From the NCBI GenBank assembly GCA_014529385.2, contig CM043942.1:58219340-58283339 (forward strand): a DNA stretch of 64,000 bases, given 5' to 3'. Shown here in pieces: positions 21,891-32,249 of the stretch. How positions within the stretch are numbered: the first letter of the stretch is position 1; every line of letters starts with the position of its first letter. Below the pieces are notes generated by a model. That model did not search any database and was not told the DNA's origin. It was given only the letters and a program-made list of their open reading frames with translations. A program made the position numbers and the translations under genes. Origin of the DNA: Adiantum capillus-veneris (taxonomy: Eukaryota > Streptophyta > Polypodiopsida > Polypodiales > Pteridaceae).

Positions 21891-21977
21891 ATATGTCACC
21901 ATGTAATGAAAATATACATGAGAAGAAGAAATGAGAAGTCTAGAGAAGAAGAGTATGAGAGGAAGTGTGAGAGAGGC
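21891..21977. other. junction DNA between the duplicate and gypsy G
   Basis: It starts with the second half of a 16-bp tandem repeat (21871-21886 and 21887-21902) and continues with purine-rich sequence. The last five bases, gaggc, are the left target duplication of gypsy G. Confidence 0.8.
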
Positions 21978-22900
21978 TGTGGGCGGATACGCCGCGATGG
22001 ACGTCAGCACAGCGAGAACTCACCTAACAAGATTTGTTAGCTAAGGACGAAGCTCGACCCGCAGGTGCGTGGAAGCATGTCAACCTACACTCGATCGACT
22101 ATTGACTACTTCCTACAGAGGTTTCTACCCAATGTCTAGGTTACAGCCTTCAAAAGTACACAGGAGGAGATTTCCTACAACGCTTCCATGAGCCAAATAC
22201 CCATCAGACGTTCTCGAAACGCTATGAAACTTGAGGGATATCCTATTAATACCAATAGGCCACTCTTCCTAAGGTTCATGACCCGAATCCTACCCAAAAA
22301 CACCCAATGTAGAATCACGTAGGATGTCTGACAGGTTTTTGCAGGTAGTCATTTCTGAAAACTAAAGTGCCTAATGTGTAGCTCTACTCAATACAAACAT
22401 GTGGATATGCTGAAATGCGAAAACAGATACCGTTTGCTCACCGAATCACTAGATATAGCTCGCGGTTCAATCTCGCAAAGCCAAGCCGTACAACTGCAAT
22501 GTAGGTGTTGGCGCGTAGCTCTCTCCAGGGGCAACACGCTGCACTTCTCCTCACTCAATTCCGACCACCAGTGTGCACGTAGCGTCAAGATAAACTCTCA
22601 CTCTCTCTCGTACACAGAATACGCCTCTCACAGACACTTGATAAAATGAACAAAGGGTGCTTTCATTAAGGTCAAAATTTGATATAAACACCTTCCAAAT
22701 ACAATATCTCATGTTCCAAAGTAAAATCCTACTCAATCTAATGGCAAAAATAATATACCAAATTGGAAACTTCTCGAAGCCCCAAGTATTTACAAATGAA
22801 ATTACAAGTTTTCTTAATCAGAGAATGACTACATAGGAGCTCTTTCTTTTCTCATTCTGCTAGTCTTCTGTTGAGTGTAGCCGCCAATCTTCAGTTAACA
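21978..22900 (-). repeat. 3' LTR of gypsy G
   Basis: On the minus strand it runs from TGTTAACTGAAG to GGCGTATCCGCCCACA. The partner at 46302-47221 ends CGCCAACA. It contains a half-palindrome acgtaggatgtct at 22317-22329 that matches the palindromes of the internal arrays. Confidence 0.9.
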
Positions 22901-22940
22901 CTCCCCCCCTCCTAGTTCATGTCGTCCTCGACATGAACTA
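22901..22940 (-). promoter_or_regulatory. polypurine tract and adjoining hairpin of gypsy G
   Basis: On the minus strand the tract TAGGAGGGGGGGAG ends at 22901, directly before the 3' LTR, where it would prime plus-strand DNA synthesis. Next to it lies a perfect inverted repeat: arm TAGTTCATGTCG at 22913-22924, spacer tcct, and its exact complement at 22929-22940. The 12-bp stem with a 4-base loop touches the purine tract. The stop codon of the 3' ORF lies 12 bp further upstream in element sense. Confidence 0.85.
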
Positions 22941-22952
22941 AGAGTTGCTGCT

Positions 22953-25900
22953 TCAGTGGAGGCTTTTGCTCATCTTCAAAACAGACTCATACCGTGCATG
23001 CTGGGCGAGTAACGTAGGGCCGAATATATCTGTGTCGATGGTGAAGAAGCCAGTGTAGAAGGCTTCTTCAAAGGCCTGGAGGTGGTATGAGGGCAAGAAC
23101 ATTATTCTTTGGTAGAGGGCATGTATCACCTCATGGGAAGGTTGAGCAGACAATTCATAAGTACATCTATAAGTATCTTGGAAGAAGAATATGCTGTCTA
23201 TGGCTTGTCCGGGTTTGAAGACCTCAAAGACTGCCAAGAGAGGTCAGGCGAGCCAGTGAACAATTTAATGGTGTTCATTAGGGTTTTCACCATGTATTGC
23301 TCACTCATTCTCTCGCCTGCCTTCAAGCCTGGCAGCTTTGGGTAGTTGAGCCACGTGGGGTGGCTTCTCTTCAGCAATTCATGCTCCTTCCATGTCCGCA
23401 TCCTTGGTAGAGGGAAAAAGCTGAGGTTGTCTCTGATCATTTTAGGCGCCTCTACCAAATGTACTAAATACTGAGGGTATTTAGTGAGCCATGCCTTCCT
23501 CCATGTTGGTTGAGAATCTACAATGAGTTTAACCCCTTCTGGTTTGGTCATGTCTTCTATGTACATCAACACTATGGGCTCCTCTTTGATCCTTTCGTTG
23601 ATTGTAGTAGCCTCATATTTGAGAAGAGGATAGGGGAGAGAGGGTTGTAGCCATTCATGTCGAACGACATTTGCATCTAATTTCTGAATGTTCATCAACT
23701 TCAATATCCTCTGCTCCCACTGCATTGCTTCTTTTGCGGTGTCCTTTATGGTTGCTTCTATGGCTTGCTGTAGATTGTCTTCTTCTTCTTGTGTCAGACC
23801 CTGGGGCTCTTGTAATGATCCCTCAGGAATGTCCTCTTGTATTGTTGTGTCCACCGGATCTGACACATTCTCTATATCAATTCCTTCCATAGCAGCCGGC
23901 CCATGACTTTGTTGACGTTCTTCACTTGTTTGGCTTTGAATTTTGTCCAGCTGCTTCTGTAAACTTTCTTTTGCTATCTGAGCTTGTTCTGTCTCACGGA
24001 TACTAATATGTCATTGAGTTCTGCATTGACTCTATCAGCTTCTTCTAGCTTTTGTTTTATCTCAGCATTCTCTGTCTGCAGCATCTGTGAATTATCTTCT
24101 AGTCTTCTCTGAAGCTTCATCAATTCTGCCTTCAATGATTTGTTCTCATCTTCCAATCTGCTTTGTATCACCATTGATCCTTCTACCAGCATCACTCTCT
24201 GATTCTTTTCAAGCGTCATCTCTTTTTGAACTTCTATCATTTGTTCTTCAAACGCATCTATTTCTTGGCTCGTGCTGGTTGCAGCTGCAGCTCTTGCTCT
24301 GCCTGGAGATTCTCTCAACCTCTGAATTGTTTGCTCTTTTACTTTGATTTGATCCTTGAGTTCAATTACCTCATCTTGGCTAGCTTCATATGATATTTCA
24401 GCCTTGTCCTTAGCCTCTTTCAAGCTCTCCACCTGCTTTGACTCTTCCGCTAACTGTAGGGTTAGCTCATCCCTTTCCTTCTCAGATTCAGAAAGAGCAT
24501 TGCTGACTTTCTGGTATTCCTCTTCAGAGTTTAGCAGCTTCTGATTGCTTTCCTGGCTTTGATTTTCTAGCTCTTGACATTTTTGTAGGCTGGTTCTAAT
24601 TTAGCTTGCATCTGTGCTTGGCCATGCATCTGCTCTTGGTTTTTCTTCTGAAGTGTTTCCACTTCAACTTTCACATTTTCTTCATTCGATCTCAGCCCTT
24701 CATACTCCATTTCCTTGGCCATTGATCTGGCTCTCAATCCTTGCAATCTTTGTATAACTTCTTCCCAGTCTTCCGCTTGTGGTTGCATATCCATGGTATC
24801 TGTGGCAGTCTCCTTTAGCTCCACCAAAATAGGGCTCAGTGTGGATTTTTCTAGTTTAGGTGTTGATAATTGAAATTCCGTCTAAGCTGCCTCCTCTTGG
24901 GTGTATCCAGTAGCTAGCAGATCCAGGAATATTCCATAATTTCTTACTTTCGGATCTTGCTTCTCAGGCTTTGGTTCAAATTCGACCTTCTGCTCTTTCT
25001 CTTTGTTCTCCTCTTCCTTTGAGTCTTGTTGCTTCTCAGATTTATTCAACTCCTCAGTTTGTTGAGGTTGAGGAGGACTAGGAGGAGGTGGTGATGGTGT
25101 AGGACTTGACTCGCCGCTTGATGGTGGGGTTTTTGGCTTCTTTTTGAAGTCTCGGTCAGCTTTTGTTTTCCTCTCTCTTTCTTCCCCTTCCTGCTCTTCT
25201 AGCAGTTGCCACCTCACATCATCAACCTCTTCTTCAGTAAAAGGTATGACTGGAATGTTCTCAGCCGCTGCATCTAGGATCTCAAAATTCTTTATGTAAT
25301 CTTCGAAGCGATCCCTATTCATCCTTCGAGAAGATCCAAACATTGCCTCAAGTGAGGGCTTCCATAATTCATATAGATCTCCTTTAAGCATTCATTGGGC
25401 TCTAAAACTCTCCATCAACCTTTCTAGCCGACCAGACTTCTTGAATTTGGTCTCTTTTGCTGGCATCTAAATAGTAGCTTTCTTTCCTTTCTTTGGCTGA
25501 GTAGGCTCTTCTTCCATTGTCTCTAGTCTTCTCTTCAGTCTGTTGGTTACCCTGGGAGCTGTAGGTTGCTCTTCTTCCTTGTCCTCTGTCAGCTTCAACC
25601 AATCACTCTGTGATGGAGGAAGAGGCCACTGACCCTTAGCATGTAGAGCTTCATATATCACCTTTGTGATCATCTCCCCTGTTGCAATGTATGTAGGATT
25701 TGGGATTCCCATCCTCACAATGTTGTACTGTAGGTACGCCGCGTAATCTATCTCTCCTGGGCTGCTTGTCTTCATTGCCCATGTGAATGTGGTTCCAATT
25801 GCTGCAGGTGGCACAATGTACTTTTGAGGCCTCTTTGTGCAAATATGGAAATATTGGTTGTAAAGTTGGCACATGGTTGCCACCATTGGATCTGCAATAT

Positions 25901-26481
25901 CCTCGAAGGTGTAGTTCTTCTTGATTTCCTTGTATACCTTCACCTCTTCTCGCCTCTTGTTGACATTTTCTCCTGCATTAGAGAGGTTCAAGGCCTTTGC
26001 AACCACCTCTTCTCGCCTCTTGTTGACATTTTCTCCTGCATTAGAGAGGTTCAAGGCCTTTGCAACCACCTCTTGTGTGATTACAATCACTCTATTCTTT
26101 CCTTGCAGATCTGTTACCTTGGCTATGCCATTCTCCTTTATTGTGGTGACAAATTCCCAGACTCTCTGAATGTCAGTTCCCGCTGGCAAAAGCCTCAAAA
26201 TAATTGTCTAAGTCCATGTTTTCCAAGAGAGAAAATATCTCTGGTTTTCTTGTGAACTCATTGAGTTCCTGTGGTATCATTGGTAGCTCTATGGCATTGC
26301 CTTCTAGGTCCTTTAACAGGCCTTGGTATATCCTGAGGTCATTTGCTTCCAGTAAATTGCTTTGTAACCAAGTGGTAGTGGGATTTATGGTTCCTACTGG
26401 TATTACAAATGGCTCCACTTCATCTAGGTGATCTTTGTTGGTCATTCTTTTCTTCTTTGCTCGCGACTTAGTGGTTGCCAT
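22953..26481 (-). pseudogene. 3' ORF of gypsy G, coiled-coil protein of unknown function
   Basis: A coding unit of about 1170 codons lies between the palindrome array and the polypurine tract. The start is taken as ATG 26481 (MATTKSRAKKKR, a basic N-terminus). In order it shows a globular region to about 25500 with a perfect 21-residue tandem duplication (25941-26066), a Pro/Ser/Glu/Lys-rich linker (24900-25200), a long heptad-type coiled coil rich in Glu, Lys, Gln and Leu (about 23980-24800), and a C-terminal globular part rich in Trp, Pro and Tyr (22953-23890). I see no protease, nuclease or membrane segment. The globular N-terminal region reminds me of plant transposon-associated proteins, but I cannot name the family. 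Stops lie at 25467, 25392 and 24882, and frameshifts near 26180, 24585, 23995 and 23245. It sits where other plant gypsy elements may carry env-like or accessory ORFs. Confidence 0.75.
25941..26066 (-). repeat. perfect 63-bp tandem duplication inside the 3' ORF
   Basis: Units 25941-26003 and 26004-26066 are identical and in frame. They encode two copies of a 21-residue segment that includes AKALNLSNAGENVNKR. Perfect identity inside an otherwise decayed element suggests a recent event. Confidence 0.95.
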
Positions 26482-29228
26482 AGATCCTGTTGCTCTCAGT
26501 AGTCCAAAGTTAGTATTCTTTATGGATTAGTTGATAAACTGAGTTTTAACTATCCAATTGACTTGAAAATTGAAACATGAGCTCAAGAGGGACTAAGGAT
26601 GCCCTGCAAATGAAAACAGTAAGAATTGTGCTTCAAAATAAGCCTGAAGACATCCTACACGTAGGATGTCTTTTTTCCTTAGAATGGCTTGAAACTTGTT
26701 ATGATGATAGCCTATGACGTGTGCATCACAACTATGTGCTTGGATTTTGAATTAGACACCAAAAAGTGAAATTTTGGACTATTTTAGGCTTTTGGTGCAC
26801 AAATGAGTAGGATGTCTTGTAATGATGAGCAAATGTTGTCCAAATGACTTGAAAAGTGATATGTAGGCTTCTTGTAGCATGTTGGTCCCATTTATGATGT
26901 CAAACTTTGCTCAGCAGGTCAATATGACTCTGGAGACATACTACGCGTAGGATGTCTTTTTGTTTAGAATTGCATGAAACTTGTCATTATGATAGGGCAT
27001 AGCCTGTGGATCATCACCATGGTCTTAGATTTGAATTTGGATAAGTTTTGAGTGTAGAAAGACCATTTCTGGTGTTTGGGAATCTGAAAAGTCCATCTAT
27101 GGAGCTATGAGGCCAAAGAGTGATTTGTTTGGCTGGAAACTTGGTGGGTGGGCTTGTATGAATGTGATAAAGATGTATGAAGATCAAAAAATGCATCTGG
27201 AGGCCATTCCAAGCTTGGAGACATACTACGCGTAGGATGTCTTTTTTCATGATTTTGTAGATGTGACCTCATAGTTAGCTTTGACATGGTGGGAAGAGTG
27301 TGTGGTTCAAGTTTCACTAGATTTGGATCATTTTTTATAGGTCTGTGACCATTTCTTGCCTCTATGCTCTGACTTTGTGTTATTTGATGCATAAGAGGTC
27401 AAACTTGGTCCAAATGGAGTGAAACTTGGGGAATTATATGTAAATGACATGTAGAGGCTGTGTGTATGGCTGAATGAAGAGTTGGGTGCCCAAAAGTGGC
27501 CTTGAGACATCCTACGTGTAGGATGTCTCCTGTACATTTTTTTTGGAACAAGTCCTACTACCATGTGCATATGACCTCCCTAAGTCCCTTTGTGCTTTAT
27601 TTCAATTAAAAAAATCAAATGGTTAGTTAGAAACTCCCTTCTTGGCTTTTGGAGCCTCAGAGGTGATTTCTGACTCTTGGAGCGCTTTTTTGCGATGACA
27701 TTTCTAGATGATGACCAACATAGCTTCATAAACCCTTGGGGAACCTCGCCATGTGATTCTTGTTGGCTTTGGCTTCACTTGAGCTTCGTTTGGCGATTTG
27801 TCGCCTTGGAAGCACCCATGATTGTGTTTGCATGCCTCCGATGATTTGTAGTGGTCTACCACCATAGGACTTGGTTGTTGAAGGCCTTGGTAAGCTGCTC
27901 GTGAAGTTTGGTGGCAAACGGACGTCCCCCTTGGCTATGAGATCCAAGTGACGCTTTGCGTTTCTGGTGCCGTTTCTGAAGGTTAGGCCTACTTTGGGTC
28001 GCCTTTTGTCCATGTGGACCATGTAGCCTTGTAGAGATCGTCGAGAAGCTCCTACCCATGAGTTTTGGTATCATTCAGGTTACTTTTGTTGGATTTCCTC
28101 TTTGTGGCCTCTTGCAGGGCTCGAGATGTAAGGGTTTTTTCCATTGCTTTCTTGCCTCCTTTGGGCATCCAAGATTGGTCTCCTAGGCTAGGGTAAACCC
28201 CCTATGAAGTCTTGTTGGTATTGGGTTAGCCGTTAGGTGGTTACCTATGCTCACAGGTCTCTACCCTGCAAACCCCGTTGAAGTTCTAGGCTAGTCTTGG
28301 CGACAAAACATCACATATACACGAAGAGCATAAGGTGCTAAGCCTATCTCTCATATCTGGTGGCCGTCGGATGTCTGTGCACGGCGTATCGATTGCTGGA
28401 AGTCCTGTGCGCTCTAGGTGGCTAGAGCTCTCTCTCACAAGTGAATAGTAGAAATGAGCTCTAAGTGGAGTGAAAAAATCTTATAATGGGGGTCCCAGAA
28501 CCATTTTTCATGAAATTTGACATGTGCTCCTAACTTTTCGCAAAATGCGATTTAGGCTCGAAAAGTTCTCCATTTGGACTTCGTTTGCCCAGTTTTTGAG
28601 AATTTTGACGATTCGGTCAAAATCTGGCCACAACACACCTCTCGTTTCATTCTCATAATTGCACCCCCACTGCACCCTGGGTTGTCTTATAGTCACCGAT
28701 CATTTTTGTTTTTCATTACGATCGCATTCCACCTGTTTTTTGCATTTTTGAAGTTTTTCTGCCAACCATTAGTAAAATTAAAAGGAAAATAGCAAAATCA
28801 ACCCAAAAAAACTCCAAAAATAAAAATAAATCAAAAACTTCACCCCGACACACTATGTACACTCACATGTAATTTTTATGGCCGGATTTCTCCGTTTTAC
28901 CAATATTTTTTCCAAAAAATGGCTATTTTTACATATATACACACACTTATAGGCTTCAATTTGGCATTTGGCCTCATATATGTGTAGATTAATGACGTAT
29001 AAGGGCATATGTACTTTGGTTAGTCCAGAAAATGTCACAATCAAACGTAAACTCCTCAAAAATAGTCAAAACATGCCCTTTTTGCTGGTTTTTTTCAGTC
29101 ATCGGGTTCGCATTGAGAATGCCTCCCCCCCTCCTAATCGGAGTCCTCCCGGACGACAAGTTATCGCCTCAGGGTATGTGCAGTGCATGGGTTAAAATCG
29201 TGCTAATGCGCGGCCTTGTAACGTGGCC
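26482..29228 (-). other. non-coding spacer of gypsy G with a palindrome array
   Basis: This lies between the pol tail and the 3' ORF and has no supported coding sequence. Four 24-bp palindromes at 26648-26671, 26934-26957, 27219-27242 and 27505-27528 are spaced 286, 285 and 286 bp apart. Each has the arm AGACAT[CA]CTAC, two central bases and the arm GTAGGATGTCT. The DNA between them is a degenerate tandem repeat (for example ttagaat.gc.tgaaacttgt follows the first two). From 27600 to 29228 I see no further palindrome and no gene. Confidence 0.85.
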
Positions 29229-30950
29229 CTACCTGATGCATACTCGGTCAATGCATGTTAAACTTAATGCGTTGCGAGAGGAGGGAATAAGCAAGATGCT
29301 TATTGGCATTCGACGGCGAGGTTTCCTGTTTGTTCTTGGTTTAGTTGGCAGATTTTCTTTGCAATTAAAAGTTGTAATTCTGCCGCTCGTTGTTTGATCG
29401 TCTTCTTTGCGAAGGTGGACTAGTTTTCCGCTACTGTTGGCCGTTGTGGTTTCCTTTGATAGGAGTGTCGTGTCCGATGTGGACATAATCTTTTTCTCCT
29501 TTGCTAGCCATTTGCAGCTTTGTTTTGGAGGTGTTTGTAGGTTTATGGCCTCTTTTTTAATCGTTATTGTTGTTCTTTTGATCGGCATCCACATAGATCG
29601 ATTTGCCGATGTCGGATTTAGGGATTGTCTGGCTGCTTGTGTTGCTTGTACTAAAGGGAGTTCCTGTAGCACTGCTTTGGGGATCCAAATGTGTGTCTCA
29701 TGTAGTTGGCGATTGATCAATTTTTTCGGTATCCACATCTGTTTTATGACCCTGTTCGGTGTTTGTTTAACATTGTTGTGCTGAGGATGTCTGCTACTGC
29801 CTTGTGGTGTGTAGACTCGTGCATTTCCATCTTTCCATACCCATACCTGTTGTTTGCTTATTCCTAACCTTGATTTATTCCTTGTCGCCTGTGGTATCTC
29901 CTTTTTTGATTGAATGGGGTGGGCAATGTCGTGGTTATCCTTCTTAGGTGTCTTTTGCTAATTAAGTAGCACCCATCTTTTTTGCTTTTTATCAAGTGAT
30001 TGTGGCACTAGTATCGGGTTCTTCATGGTTGTTTGAGAAAAGGCTACCACCTGGTTTTCTTGTGCTTGTTGAATTCTGACCATATTCGTACTCCAATCTA
30101 TCTGCACATAGTAATCTTTTTGCTATGGTTGTCCCAACAACATTGGATGTGGTGTGCACGCATCCTCAACCACATAAAACTTATGGGGATAAACATATTG
30201 ATGTATTTGTACATGAAATATTGCACAGCCCAACGGGCTTAATGAATGTGATGTACTGCTTTCCAGCGCTTGTTGAGTAGGATGGAGTTGTTTCTTAAGC
30301 TTTAGCTGACTATATAGTTTGCAAGAAATCAGATTTGCTTGAGCTCCAGAATCAAGCAATGCCGTCGATTCAACTTGATTGCTACCCACTTTGACTGCAA
30401 TTATTGGTTCCACTATATCTTCATTGAAATTTGTTAATCGAATAGCATTTATTCGCAATGGTGATCCAATTTGTTGTTGTTGTCGTAGAAGCCTTATTTT
30501 CGCAATGCGTTCTTTTGCTTCTGCTTGTGCTTCGTCTCGTACCCTCTGTTTCTCCTTCGTCCGTTGTTTTTCTTGATGGATTTGTCGAAGCATATCCTGT
30601 GTTAGTGGTAAATGATACTTTTTTAACAGACACCCACTAATCCAATTTGTCATTTCTTCTCCTTCCAATGTCGCAAGTTTGACAGCTCCGCTTTGTGATA
30701 AGTCACTAATCACAAAAGGTCCCATCCCTCGCTTTTTAAGTTTCTTAGCATGTTGCTTCAAAGTGTAAACAAGTACATAATCATCTGTTTTGAAATATTT
30801 CGTGCGCACATGCTTGTCAAAAAACTCCTTTTGTCTTCTCTTCTGAGCATAGATCAAAGCTACAGCTCTTAGTCGAAGTTCATCTAACTTTTCAAGATCA
30901 TCTATTCTTGAAGAGAGTTCATGGCCTATCCATTCTAAGCGTTTTACCAC
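29229..30950 (-). pseudogene. pol: gypsy G integrase C-terminus fused to a second protease-like domain and a Trp-Pro tail
   Basis: One minus-strand frame continues from the integrase C-terminal domain (FDKHVRTKYFKTDDYVLVYT ... KLKKRGMGPFVISDLSQSG, about 30690-30830) through a basic coiled linker (30430-30600). It then enters a retropepsin-like domain with LLDSGAQANLIS and the catalytic Asp codon at 30351-30353, ending with the late motif HPMLLGQP at 30126. The frame goes on past TAG codons at 30123 and 29958 into a tail ending at 29229. That tail repeats a Trp-x-Pro motif (MWIPKK, IWIPKA, MWMPIK at about 29560-29740). A protease domain after integrase is not the usual Ty3/gypsy order. The frame is the same throughout, so fusion is seen directly; whether it was ever cleaved or active is unknown. 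GTG 30950 is not a start: the frame continues upstream across a TGA at 30951-30953. Confidence 0.8.
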
Positions 30951-32140
30951 TCATAGAGTTGGAATTAAAAACTCTATGGGTAATATAGCGTTTAGACCAA
31001 ATACCATGTTATACGGTGTTGTTCCGATTGATGTTTTATAAGCTACCCTGTATGCCCATAGTGTTGAGTATAATTGTTGATCCCAGTCTGCCCTTGATTC
31101 TGATACAATTTTAGTCAAAATAGTGCATAGGGTTTTATTTGTGGCCTCAGCTTGTCCATTTGCCTGTGGATGATATGGAGCAGATTTCTATGTATGACCA
31201 TGAATTCCTCTAGCAGGTATTCAATGAATTCATTAAGAAAATGTTTTCCTCAATTACTGACAATTTCTATTGGTAATCGGTATCGTACAAAGACATTCTC
31301 ATACAAATATTGTGCAGTGGTCCTTGCATCTGCTTTTTGTGTCGCTTTGGCTTCAACCCATTTTGTGAGATAGTCCGTAGCCACAATGATATATTGGGTA
31401 TGGGTACGATACGCAGGGGGTGAAATAGGACCCACAAAATCAATTTTCCATTTTGCAAATGCTCGTGCTCCCATCATTGGCCGTAGTGGCATCTCATCTC
31501 TCTTTATCGGCACCTTAGTGCACTGACATGCGTCACAACGCTTTACAAATTCCTCAGCATCCATGTGCAATGTAGGCCACCATATCCTTGCGGTTAAGAC
31601 AATTTTTGCCGTCTTATCGCCTGAAAAATGGCCTCCACTTATTCCTCCATGTGCATGTTCTAGAATCAACAGATATTCACTCTCACTTGCATAGATTCTA
31701 AGTTGATTGTCCTTTCCTCGCTTGTAGAGTTGATTTTCAATTAAATTAAAGTCTCGAGCCTCCAACTCTATAGCCCTTTGTCGGGCTTTTGTTATGTTTT
31801 CAAGAAATGTCTTTGTTGTTAAGAAATCAATGATATATTGACTCCATGCAGGGCCAATGGTTACCTAAAACAATGTCGTGTGATCCATCGGTCGTTTGGC
31901 ACTACATATAGTACAATTGTTAACATAAGCATGTGTGTCAGTATACATAGTTGGCCAATAAACTCCTAAATGTTTCAATATTTGGTGTGTTTTCATTGTT
32001 GAACAATGAAATGCACAGTCTTGGATGTGTGCTTCTTCAAGATAACACTTGAATTCCTCTGGATTTATGCATAATCGTAGAATTTGGTCCGAGCCTAGAT
32101 GGTATAGCCGTCCCGCAATCAACTGAAAGTTTTTTGTTTG
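30951..32140 (-). pseudogene. pol: gypsy G integrase with two HHCC-like modules
   Basis: The integrase inserts element DNA. The first zinc-binding-like module at 31865-32122 has EEAHIQDCAFHCSTMKTHQ and a CTIC pair. The second at 31500-31765 has EHAHGGISGGHFSGDKTAK and a CDAC pair. Both keep the WPT segment between the His and Cys pairs, and both are in one frame, separated by a single TAG at 31865. The catalytic core follows: KIDFVGPI (first Asp) at about 31437, then LPIEIVSN near 31255, where the second Asp region breaks into another frame. HPQANGQAEATNK, with the Glu, lies near 31150. The frame changes at about 31200-31250. Confidence 0.8.
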
Positions 32141-32249
32141 TCAAAATGTTTGTTGTTTGGATCCCTCTTCCTTTTTATCAAATCTACCTTCCAAAGGAAA
32201 GAATGCTAACAATTTTCTGAGACCATTTGGGTATCATTTTAAAATTGAA

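Noticed and set aside
23671-24544. Plus-strand open frames across 23671-26431
   Set aside because: They are antisense shadows of the coiled-coil 3' ORF, which has the clear protein-like composition on the minus strand.
22953-26481. 3' ORF as an envelope gene
   Set aside because: No signal peptide, transmembrane segment or fusion-type region is visible in any readable part.
26648-27528. Palindrome array as a CRISPR array
   Set aside because: The spacing of 285 bp, diverged homologous spacers and location in a plant retroelement rule it out.
27014-28074. Minus-strand frames in the palindrome array
   Set aside because: They overlap each other in several frames, follow the tandem repeat, and show no domain; treated as non-coding.
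28574-29397. Plus-strand frames at 28574-28792, 29032-29397 and 29407-29784
   Set aside because: Those at 29229 and above are antisense to the Trp-Pro tail; the others have no domain and lie in repeat-rich spacer.
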